Assembly (NCBI GenBank): GCA_902574225.1
Contig: CACGMO010000018.1
Coordinates: 1-43,591 of the forward strand
Length of the DNA: 43,591 bases
Reading direction: 5' to 3'
From: an uncultured Alphaproteobacteria bacterium
GTDB taxonomy: Bacteria > Pseudomonadota > Alphaproteobacteria > Rhodobacterales > Rhodobacteraceae
Part shown: positions 1-7,225 of the stretch, piece after piece
Layout of the letters: each line of letters starts with the position of its first letter
Position numbering within the stretch: position 1 is the stretch's first letter
The notes under the pieces: generated by a model
The model's database searches: none
Seen by the model: the letters and a program-made list of their open reading frames with translations, nothing else
Told to the model about the DNA's origin: nothing
Position numbers and translations under genes: made by a program

Positions 1-328
1 CTCTCATCTTAAGGGAGCAAGTAAACTACATTTTTGCATTTTAGCTCTTTGATAAAATCTTCTACTTAATTCATGTTAGGTTTGAATATACATAGAAATC
101 AATTTACAGACCACAGTTCAAAATATACGTAACTACAATATCCCCTTGTTAATTCCTACAGGAATTATGGCCCTCTCTTTTTGTTCAGTGAAATAATAAC
201 CATTTGGTATCAATTTATAACTATTGGGGGATGGATTGGGGATAGAATATCTTACCAAGACCTAAGTAATTGAATAATATAATTTTATTACTTGATATGG
301 CAAAGTCTTTAAGAATCCAATAATTTGT
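1..328. other. Left-edge AT-rich stretch without a clear gene
   Basis: I found no convincing coding region here. One plus-strand frame stays open from base 2 for 16 codons to a TGA and could be the tail of a gene outside the window, but so short a piece proves nothing. The rest is AT-rich and follows the stop of the minus-strand DegT-type gene, so it may hold that gene's 3' untranslated region. No clear terminator hairpin was seen. Confidence 0.4.
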
Positions 329-1495
329 CTATAAAAGATCAAGAGCATCTATGGCCTCTTCAATACAATAATGATGATTGCCGATGAACAAACCATTCTT
401 ATCAAGATACTTGGCGTTTTTAAGCTCATCGTGAATGGAGTAATCGAAATATTGTATTACATCATTTTTTGCAAAATTACCGCTAACTATCGGCCTACAT
501 TCGAAGCCCAAATTATTAAGTCGTTGCTGGAGAACAGTGCGGTCATAGGTACACTCTGGGCTAACAATTAATGAAAAGCCAAACCAGCTTGAAATGCCAA
601 TCTCATTCTGAATGATAAAATTAGATTTATTACGCATTTTTGCTTTGAACAATTTAGCATTATTTTGTCGACCAGCAATTATTTTCGGCAACTTTTCCAG
701 TTGAACTTTTCCAATAGCTCCAGACATTTCCAAAGGTCGTAAATTGTAACCTGGTAAAATGAATCTAAAGCTTTCTTCAAAATCATTATCAGACTTCTCT
801 GTAGTAACTTTATTAAACTTAGGTAAATTTCGTGTCCACCCATGCGCACGTAAAGCTAACAATATGTGAAATAATTCCTCCTCATCTGTAACGATGACAC
901 CTCCCTCCATCGTAGAAATATGATGCGAAAAAAAGCATGAAAAAGACCCCATTACTCCAAAGGTACCAGTATATTTATTTTTATAGGTCGCTCCCATCGA
1001 CTCACAATTATCTTCAATCAGAATAATGTCTTTATTATCTATTATACCAGCGATTTGACCAAAATCATTTGGGTTACCTAAGAGGTTTACGGCCATTATG
1101 GCCCGAGTCTTTGGCCCAATTGCATCTGATAAAGCTTCCAGATCATAGTTAAGAGTTGTTAAGTCGATATCGACGAACTTAAGATGCAAACCATATTGTT
1201 GTAACGGAAAAAAAGTAGTTGACCAGCTTACTGCCGGCACGATTATCTCATCACCCCGCATAAGCTTCAACTTTTTGTTTTGAGAATAAAATAGAGCAGC
1301 CGTCATTAAAAGATTTGCAGAGGATCCAGAATTGACCATAATTGCATATTTAGCGCCAAAAAAATTAGCAAAATCGTTCTCAAAACTACTTACTTCAGGT
1401 CCCATCGAATACTGGTTAGATGCAATCACACGCTGGATAGCCTTTATTTCTTCCTCATCCCATGAAGAAGTTGCTAAGGGAAACTTGAAAGTCAT
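329..1495 (-). CDS. DegT/DnrJ/EryC1-family sugar enzyme, His in place of the PLP lysine
   Basis: A 388-aa protein of the sugar aminotransferase fold (PLP/PMP-dependent, cytoplasmic). Visible family blocks are the N-terminal SMGPEVSSFENDFANFFGAKYA, the MVNSGSSANLL cofactor-binding segment at 53-63, and IEDNCESMGA at 160-169. Where aminotransferases carry the Schiff-base lysine, this protein has FFSHHISTMEGG, with His at 191. That substitution marks the dehydratase branch (ColD, GDP-4-keto-6-deoxymannose 3-dehydratase; E1/RfbH, CDP-sugar 3-dehydrase), which uses PMP and removes the C3 hydroxyl. A 3-deoxy-sugar role in surface polysaccharide is likely; the nucleotide sugar cannot be told. The start is supported by an AGAAGG ribosome site. 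No other sugar genes are visible in the window, so its pathway probably lies to the left. Confidence 0.82.
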   Translation of the reverse strand: MTFKFPLATSSWDEEEIKAIQRVIASNQYSMGPEVSSFENDFANFFGAKYAIMVNSGSSANLLMTAALFYSQNKKLKLMRGDEIIVPAVSWSTTFFPLQQYGLHLKFVDIDLTTLNYDLEALSDAIGPKTRAIMAVNLLGNPNDFGQIAGIIDNKDIILIEDNCESMGATYKNKYTGTFGVMGSFSCFFSHHISTMEGGVIVTDEEELFHILLALRAHGWTRNLPKFNKVTTEKSDNDFEESFRFILPGYNLRPLEMSGAIGKVQLEKLPKIIAGRQNNAKLFKAKMRNKSNFIIQNEIGISSWFGFSLIVSPECTYDRTVLQQRLNNLGFECRPIVSGNFAKNDVIQYFDYSIHDELKNAKYLDKNGLFIGNHHYCIEEAIDALDLL

Positions 1496-1543
1496 TGCAC
1501 CACCTTCTCTAAATAATATGAATAAGTTTTCTGTATACCTTGT

Positions 1544-1681
1544 TTAAGTTTTATCTCTGGCTTCCTTCCAGACGGTTTTATCGGACATATTTTGGGTATC
1601 ATAAGCACCCCTGTAAGCTGAAGACTGACTCGTACCTTGGGTAATGAGCTTGACGAAGATTTCTTGTTTAGCTGTTAACAT
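1544..1681 (-). pseudogene. Terminase-small-subunit-like N-terminal fragment (45 aa)
   Basis: A 45-codon reading frame begins MLTAKQEIFVKLITQGTSQS and continues with SAYRGAYDTQNMSDKTVWKEARDKT. The LTxKQExFV...SxxSAYRxAYD...MSxxTVWxxA pattern is the N-terminal DNA-binding helix-turn-helix block of phage terminase small subunits, which are normally 130-200 aa. The frame stops where the rest of that protein should begin, so I read it as a truncated relic. It sits about 200 bp left of the candidate attachment site and near a truncated integrase, which fits a decayed prophage end. It could instead be a small stand-alone DNA-binding protein, since the frame is intact and has an ATG. Confidence 0.5.
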
Positions 1682-1809
1682 TTTAGTTCATCCTCTAAGC
1701 ATTTTTCAGTACATAGATTCTGCTGATGATTAAACAATTTGTTAGGTATAGGGTAGGTGGGGTATTGAAATTTCAATTCTTCATACATCATGTTTTATTA
1801 TTGCCTTGT

Positions 1810-1898
1810 TGTGGGTAATGTTGTGGGTAGCCACAAATAATATAACATAAAATTCAATTTAAACAATAATTTAAGGGATAATTATAGCGGAAGAGGTG
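1810..1898. other. Candidate attachment site: TGTGGG arm pair plus tRNA-Ser-like core
   Basis: Two TGTGGGTA boxes start at 1810 and 1822, 12 bp apart. The bases 1883-1898 (TATAGCGGAAGAGGTG) match the tRNA-Ser 3' end at 29962-29977 (TATGGCGGAGGAGGTG) at 14 of 16 positions, in the same orientation. From the second box to the shared GCGGA is 65 bp here and 65 bp at the tRNA. The truncated integrase starts 134 bp past the core. I infer a degenerate integrase recognition site (arm sites plus core). Because the arms lie left of the core at both places, this copy would be the right end of a further element to the left, abutting the island in tandem. Confidence 0.55.
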
Positions 1899-2031
1899 TC
1901 CCCATTTTACAAGTCCAATAAAGTTCAAAAAAGCGTAATTAACATATAAGATTCAATAGCTTATGTGCTATAATAGGTTCAATTAAATCCACTAATGTTT
2001 ACTAATATTCATGCTTAATTGGGGGATGGGA

Positions 2032-2127
2032 ATGAAGAAATTAACAGCACGATTTGTAGATAGTATTAAAGAGCCTGGGAAATACTACGATGCCAACAAC
2101 TTTTTCTTAAGTGTACTTGTTATGTAA
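2032..2127 (+). pseudogene. Tyrosine integrase, N-terminal fragment only
   Basis: A 31-codon frame starts MKKLTARFVDSIKEPGKYYD, followed by ANNFFLSVLVM and a stop. LTARFVxSIKEPGKYxDxxxLxLxV is the beginning of the arm-binding (DUF4102-type) domain of P4-like tyrosine integrases, which are about 400 aa. Everything after the first strand is missing and the following bases run into the terminator shared with the porin gene, so this is a truncated relic. It lies 134 bp right of a tRNA-Ser-like core, which is where such integrase genes usually sit. Confidence 0.7.
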
Positions 2128-2174
2128 GGGTTAAAATTAAAGTTTACAGAAAAAAATTAGATGACAAAAAATTT

Positions 2175-2204
2175 AAAAAAGGGCAGCATGTAGCCGCCCT
2201 TTTA
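2175..2204 (-). terminator. Rho-independent terminator of the porin gene (works both ways)
   Basis: A stem GGGCAGC / GCCGCCC (one G-T pair) with a 5-base loop at 2188-2192 is flanked by six A before and four T after. Read on the minus strand it is a strong hairpin followed by T6, 20 bp beyond the porin stop. The right-hand T run could also stop plus-strand transcription from the integrase relic. Confidence 0.8.
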
Positions 2205-2223
2205 GAAACAGTACCTCTAAAAT

Positions 2224-3729
2224 TTAGAACTTAAATGAAGCTGTCAATGTTGACGATCCAGTACTTGTCATTACAGCACTTATTGTTCCAGCTGAACCTA
2301 GTGGGCCAGAAGCACCAATTGTTGTCAAGGCGTCATCCTTGTTATAGGTACCATTGAGAGTAATGGTTGGTGAAATCACCATAGAACCAGATGCGATTAG
2401 GTTATCACCAGCTGCGCTTGTTCCAGCCTTCTCTTGATATGTAATACCAACAGAAGTTCCACCACCTGCGTAGCTAAGACCTACTGTACTGATACTCTTG
2501 TGTACCGCCTTAAGTGCAAACACATCGGTGATTGTGTTTGTACCAGCGTATGCTGTGGCTGTATTGGTAAGAGCACTATAGGTAAGGCTCTTATCTTTGA
2601 GACCGTCAGAGTTTTGCGCGTTAGAAGCGTTAAGTGTCATGCCGCTACCAAGATCCACTTTGGCACCTAGACCCATAGAATAGTTAGCACCAGCATTTAC
2701 TCTTGATATTGTAAAGTCGACACTACCCAAACTGGCACCGATTGAGAAACCAAGATCTCCGTCAGCCTGCCATCCGAGGCCGTATGACATTGTACCGTAA
2801 GTACCTTTTATTCCAATTGTTTGGTTCTTTGATTCAAGGTTATCTCCATCGATTTCGTTGTCTAATTTTAAATTAGCACCGCCCAAATCCATAGTAGCTT
2901 GTAGCTGGTTATCAGTAGAGTTTGTATCTAAGCCGACATCCATGCCGAAAATAGTTGACACAGCAGCAGTGGCGGCGTGTTGAGTTTTACCGACTGATAT
3001 GGTCATCATACCATTACTCAGTAATAATGTTCCACTTGAAACAGAGCCACCACCAATGTTAATTGTTCCACCCGTGGTCGCTTTCCAACCGTCGCCAGCA
3101 GACATTGACACACCAAGCGATGCTAACGTATTGATTGATGGAGCTGTCTCATAGGCTTCATCCTCGGCATCTTGTGAAGCTTGGAAGGCTCTGATGTCAT
3201 CATCTAGATCCGCTATCCCTGAACCACTAGTTTGACCGTTGCCATTACCCCAAGCGTGAATTATTACATCCATAGCATTAGAGTGTGAACCTCCCAAAAA
3301 GTCATCTATCACATCTTCTATCACTGATACGTTGGCTGTGGCACCAGCTGCGCCAAAGGTTGTATTTCCGATGGTGTAACTCGTGTGCGCGTTTATCTGT
3401 GTTGCCATTGATGAGAGAATATTAGACGCTCTTGTTTGATTGGCTGTATGATTTGCTACTGCAGCTACCGCAGCTTCTTCACCTGTAACACCAGCATTAT
3501 TATTGTTTCCAAGTAGTCCAAAGAGACGATCTTTTTTTTCATCTTTAGTTTTCATATCAGTTGAATCGCTATTAGATGGATTTGTCAGCTTTATAGACAT
3601 AGCTCCTGACCACGTTATTGGATTCGCATTGTCGAAGTATGGTTGATCAGAAACAGCGCTTGGATCAGCAGTTAACGCTGGTGCTGTGAGCCCAACAATT
3701 GCTGTTGTCGTAAGAAGAAAATTTTTCAT
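2224..3729 (-). CDS. Outer-membrane porin
   Basis: About 501 aa, starting at the internal ATG (MKNFLLTTTAIVGLTAPALT), because AGGA lies 6-7 bases before it; the longer frame's ATG at 3741 has that same AGGA inside the coding sequence. The N-terminus is a Sec signal peptide, probably cut after ALTA. The mature part is rich in Gly, Ser, Thr and Asn with alternating hydrophobic residues, and ends in Phe (SFKF), the usual C-terminal signature for BAM-dependent barrel assembly. The second half (from about residue 270) shows repeated short strand-like segments (LGWQADGDLGFSIGASLGSVDFTISRV). The region at about 60-200 is less regular and may be a large loop or plug. It is monocistronic, with a terminator just downstream. 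Solute specificity cannot be read. Confidence 0.85.
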   Translation of the reverse strand: MKNFLLTTTAIVGLTAPALTADPSAVSDQPYFDNANPITWSGAMSIKLTNPSNSDSTDMKTKDEKKDRLFGLLGNNNNAGVTGEEAAVAAVANHTANQTRASNILSSMATQINAHTSYTIGNTTFGAAGATANVSVIEDVIDDFLGGSHSNAMDVIIHAWGNGNGQTSGSGIADLDDDIRAFQASQDAEDEAYETAPSINTLASLGVSMSAGDGWKATTGGTINIGGGSVSSGTLLLSNGMMTISVGKTQHAATAAVSTIFGMDVGLDTNSTDNQLQATMDLGGANLKLDNEIDGDNLESKNQTIGIKGTYGTMSYGLGWQADGDLGFSIGASLGSVDFTISRVNAGANYSMGLGAKVDLGSGMTLNASNAQNSDGLKDKSLTYSALTNTATAYAGTNTITDVFALKAVHKSISTVGLSYAGGGTSVGITYQEKAGTSAAGDNLIASGSMVISPTITLNGTYNKDDALTTIGASGPLGSAGTISAVMTSTGSSTLTASFKF

Positions 3730-3992
3730 ATCAATCCTCATGTTTTAATCTGTTAACTTAGGTGCAACTGCATAAATACAATACCCGACAAATGAATAAA
3801 GGTTTAAGCAGTTAACTTATTATTTTCATTTTATCCAAAAAGTTCAATATAGATTAAAGAAAATATCAATGCGTCTTTGAAACTTATAAATCGAAAAAAA
3901 ATGTGAGACCACTATCCCTTGCATTAAGAAGGGCAGGAGTTTTGACCCCCACCTATCTCGGCTCCACATCTATAATGGTGTGACGAGTGGGA

Positions 3993-4316
3993 TTAATCCT
4001 TCGGTGGCAACGGTGTTGCACCAGTTTTTCCACGCCATTGCAGTGACTGCTTATTCAAAACGATCAAATCAGCGTCGCCTGAAATTATATCATTACACAA
4101 TTTGACCGCATTCGCTGCTTGATCGGTGGTCAGATTTTTATATGCGGGTCGAGGCAGATAATCGTACCAGACGCCACCGCAAACGGCGTCAAGTATAATG
4201 CGTTGAAAGCAGTGATCATTACTCACTGGCCAATGCTTGTGTGATGTTCGTGCAAGATGTGGCATGACCTCTTTTGTCAGTAAGATATATCGAGATACCA
4301 GATCGGCCGTGCTCAT
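3993..4316 (-). CDS. Small conserved alphaproteobacterial protein, function unknown
   Basis: 107 aa, soluble, no signal peptide. The central block DHCFQRIILDAVCGGVWYDYLPRPAY followed by LTxxQAxxAVxLCxDIISGDADLxxLNxQSLxWRGK is one I associate with a conserved short protein of alphaproteobacteria, sometimes loosely labelled acetyltransferase; I see no acetyl-CoA motif to justify that. The start is supported by GGAGG 7 bases upstream. The base composition is clearly more GC-rich than the island genes, so it is probably core chromosome. Confidence 0.6.
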   Translation of the reverse strand: MSTADLVSRYILLTKEVMPHLARTSHKHWPVSNDHCFQRIILDAVCGGVWYDYLPRPAYKNLTTDQAANAVKLCNDIISGDADLIVLNKQSLQWRGKTGATPLPPKD

Positions 4317-4558
4317 TGCATGCCTCCATGTTCGACCCGTAGCTTAGCAAGATTAGCAACTCAAATAAATAAATAATCGATAGGTGTGGAGAAAAGATAA
4401 CAGCAGATATTCAAAAAAGGCTTGCGGCTCTGTTCGATTAGCTGCGATGTTTTACCGTGGCTTTGGGACCTTTCGCAGTGTTATGTAACTGGATGCGGTC
4501 CCTTATTAAGTTCCCACACATCTAAATCTTGCATTATTTATGAACAGATAAGCTCAAA

Positions 4559-6394
4559 TTATTCGGCTGCATCTATGAAATTTATGAAACCTCCAGATTG
4601 CCTTTTCCAGAAATTTGAATAAATACCATTTTGTTTCAATAAATTAGGATGTGATCCTTGCTCTACAATTTTTCCACGGTCCAATACAATTATCCTATCC
4701 ATGTTTGAAAGGGTCGATAATCGATGGGCAATAGCGAGCACAGTTTTACCATCCATCACTTGCTCAAGAGCTTTTTGTATTGTCGCTTCTACTTCGCTAT
4801 CTAATGCGCTTGTTGCCTCATCAAGTACTAAAACTGGAGCATTTTTTATTATAGCGCGCGCAAGAGCAATACGTTGGCGTTGGCCGCCTGAAAGTTTAAC
4901 TCCACGTTCTCCTAAAAAAGCCTCGTATCCTCTACGGCCATTGTTGTCTATGAGGTCTTTAATAAACTCGTGAGCACCTGCCTTTATGGACGCGGAACTG
5001 ACTTCTTCAAATGAGGCATCAGGTTTTCCATAAAGTATGTTTTCCTTTGCAGACCTGTTAAACATTGAAGTTTCCTGTGACACCATGCCGATCTGACGCC
5101 GAAGGCTGTCTTGGGTTACATGCAAAATGTTTTGCCCATCAATAAAAATCCCACCGGATTCTGGATCGTGCAACCTCAATAGTAAGTTAACTAGTGTAGA
5201 TTTCCCCGCCCCAGACGCTCCAACAAGACCAATCTTTTCTCCAGGCTCTATTGTAAACGAAATTTCATTTACACTGGCGATCTTTTGCCCGTAGGAGAAT
5301 GAGACATTTTTAAATTGAATTTTACCATGTGGTATGATTAGAGTATCTGCATTGTTTCTATCAAGCATAGTCTGAGGGACCGCCAAAGTATGCATGGCGT
5401 CTTCAACTTCACCAAGCTTTGTGTAAATGGTCATTAACGAAAAACCAACCCAGCCTGCCATCATTGTTAGACGCATTGATACTGAACCAGCAGCAACAAT
5501 TTCACCAGGAGATATTTTTCCTTGAAACCAAAGAGCGATAGCAAAGGCAAAAACGGCTGCAAAAACTATGCTAGCATATATCATCATAAAAGTTCGAAAC
5601 CAAACGAGTTCACTACCGTAGATAGTGAGTTTTTTACGAAGCTTTCCAAAAGCTTTCAAGGCAGCTGAGTCCTCGTGTTTTGAGTTCGCAAATATTTTGA
5701 CCACATTGATATTGCTTATAGTGTCTACAATTTGACCCGTGGCAACGGCTTGCGCGTTTGCTGTCGTAGCTGCTTTTGCTTTAATGCGCGGCATGAAAAA
5801 ACGCATTACAAAAACAAAGCCAACAAACCACAAAAGTACAACTGATCCGATCCGCCAATCTATTATGCTTATTATAACTACGGCAGCTATCACTGAAATA
5901 AGAGCGAACAAGACCGTGTGTATACTTTCAACCACTACATCTGTTAACGCATTAGCTGCCTGAACCTCTTTTTGTGCCACACGCCCGGCAAAATCATTTT
6001 CAAAAAAGGTTTTTGAATGACCTAACGTCCATCGATGAATACGGGTGGCTATTAGGGTTCTAATACCTGGCGTCAGTATTACAGACTGGATGTATGCTGA
6101 AACTGCAAAAAATAACGGCCTTGCTCCTAGCAAAAAGACAACGGCAATAATTAGCACAAACAGCTTTTCTGACAACAAAACGCTAGGGTCATTATCGAGT
6201 AATAAATCCAAGATAAACCCCATCAACGCTGCTGTAAGTGTTTCTGCAATCGCAGATAATATACTTGCCACAGCGGCCAAGCCTATTACAAGATGGCTGC
6301 CGCTCAAGCACCAGTAACAAAACTTAAAAAGGCTATCAGGTGGCGTCCCTGATGACTCTTTTAGATGATCTATAGAAAGATACGGCAGTCTCAA
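4559..6394 (-). CDS. ABC exporter, fused membrane and ATPase domains (MsbA-like half-transporter)
   Basis: 611 aa with about six membrane segments in residues 30-325, followed by a nucleotide-binding domain. Walker A is GASGAGKST at 392-400, Q-loop Gln 440, signature LSGGQ at 501-505, Walker B VLVLDEA at 521-527, D-loop SALD at 529-532 and the H-loop His at 557. Length and order are those of type IV (B-family) exporters working as dimers in the inner membrane, such as lipid, drug or peptide exporters. The substrate is not indicated by neighbours: the flanking genes are a small unknown protein and an island remnant. The N-terminal 25 residues are an unusual extension before the first membrane helix. 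All ATPase motifs are intact, so it should be functional. Confidence 0.88.
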   Translation of the reverse strand: MRLPYLSIDHLKESSGTPPDSLFKFCYWCLSGSHLVIGLAAVASILSAIAETLTAALMGFILDLLLDNDPSVLLSEKLFVLIIAVVFLLGARPLFFAVSAYIQSVILTPGIRTLIATRIHRWTLGHSKTFFENDFAGRVAQKEVQAANALTDVVVESIHTVLFALISVIAAVVIISIIDWRIGSVVLLWFVGFVFVMRFFMPRIKAKAATTANAQAVATGQIVDTISNINVVKIFANSKHEDSAALKAFGKLRKKLTIYGSELVWFRTFMMIYASIVFAAVFAFAIALWFQGKISPGEIVAAGSVSMRLTMMAGWVGFSLMTIYTKLGEVEDAMHTLAVPQTMLDRNNADTLIIPHGKIQFKNVSFSYGQKIASVNEISFTIEPGEKIGLVGASGAGKSTLVNLLLRLHDPESGGIFIDGQNILHVTQDSLRRQIGMVSQETSMFNRSAKENILYGKPDASFEEVSSASIKAGAHEFIKDLIDNNGRRGYEAFLGERGVKLSGGQRQRIALARAIIKNAPVLVLDEATSALDSEVEATIQKALEQVMDGKTVLAIAHRLSTLSNMDRIIVLDRGKIVEQGSHPNLLKQNGIYSNFWKRQSGGFINFIDAAE

Positions 6395-6489
6395 TTTTAA
6401 TACTCTATTTGAACTGAATTTTCGTTAATTTTACATACAGCATAAACTCTGATAATTAGCTAGGCTTAAATTTAAAAATTTCTAATTGA

Positions 6490-6735
6490 TTTTATTATAA
6501 ATTATCAAAACGTAGCAAACAGCAATGTAGAAAGGCATCTTCCAAGGGAAAGCGTGTTTGTATGTTCCATGGTGGCAAATCCACGGGGCCAGTTACATAT
6601 GGTGGTAAACAACGATGTGCAGAAGCAAAAACTATTCATGGAAGAGAAACAAGGCTGAAACGTGTAAATCGTTCGGAAAAACTGGCAGAATTAAAGTTCT
6701 ATTTTAATCTGTTAACGGTAAATAAAAATAATTAG
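6490..6735 (+). pseudogene. HGGxSTG-type phage/island protein remnant
   Basis: An open frame with no good upstream start reads CRKASSKGKRVCMFHGGKST then GPVTYGGKQRCAEAKTIHGRETR. The pattern CxxKaxxGKxxCxxHGGKSTGPxTxxGxxRxxxAxxxHGxxTR is the small HGGxSTG protein often seen on phages and islands of proteobacteria. The frame opens after a TGA at 6487 and its only ATG (6562) lies inside the conserved motif, so the N-terminus is missing. I read it as a truncated mobile-element relic that fills most of the 390-bp gap between the ABC exporter and the next gene. Confidence 0.55.
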
Positions 6736-6787
6736 TATGAAGATAATAATCAAATCATGATTTACTTGAGTGCAGGAGAAATCTTAA

Positions 6788-7180
6788 ATGGAAAATAAGA
6801 ACGTTCTAACTTTTGATGATAATGAGATAATCATAAGAATTACGCCAAAAATCACCAATGATTTCGGCTGGGATGGTGATTTAGCAATTAATTTTGAAGT
6901 ATTTGAAAACAACTCACTGGACCCCGATCAATATGCTTCTTTGATGGCTTTAGCACAAATGATGGGGTCGCTACCGTTACTAATGGAAGCGGACGATAAC
7001 ATTAGGCAAAAGGTCGGAGATTTTTATGAAAAAAATAAAAATAAGTCAGGTATAGAGGGACGTACAGGAGGGTTTTATCAGAAAAGCACTAAAAAGAGAA
7101 AGGCCCAAAGTTCAAAAAAATCCGCAAAGAATGGAAACATTATTCAAATGATGAATTATAGACAGCCTGAAAAAAAATAG
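6788..7180 (+). CDS. Unknown 130-aa protein, possibly phage-derived
   Basis: Starts at an ATG with GGAG 9 bases upstream. The first 85 residues are acidic and include WDGDLAINFEVFENNSLDPDQYASLMALAQMMGSLPLLME. The last 45 residues are lysine-rich (KSTKKRKAQSSKKSAKNG) and look disordered and nucleic-acid-binding. The arrangement of a WDGD block and then a helix with a tandem-Met pattern resembles small proteins I associate with marine phages, but I cannot name a family. It follows the HGGxSTG relic and precedes the AlbA_2 gene tail-to-tail with a 45-bp gap, so it may be an island passenger. Confidence 0.55.
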   Translation: MENKNVLTFDDNEIIIRITPKITNDFGWDGDLAINFEVFENNSLDPDQYASLMALAQMMGSLPLLMEADDNIRQKVGDFYEKNKNKSGIEGRTGGFYQKSTKKRKAQSSKKSAKNGNIIQMMNYRQPEKK

Positions 7181-7225
7181 GCGAACGGATTATCTTATTT
7201 TATAAACAATTTTTTATTTTTCTCT

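Noticed and set aside
3905-3985. GGGGGTC and CTCCTGCCCTT on the minus strand looking like a tRNA T-arm and acceptor end.
   Set aside because: No cloverleaf, no anticodon arm and no matching acceptor stem could be made.
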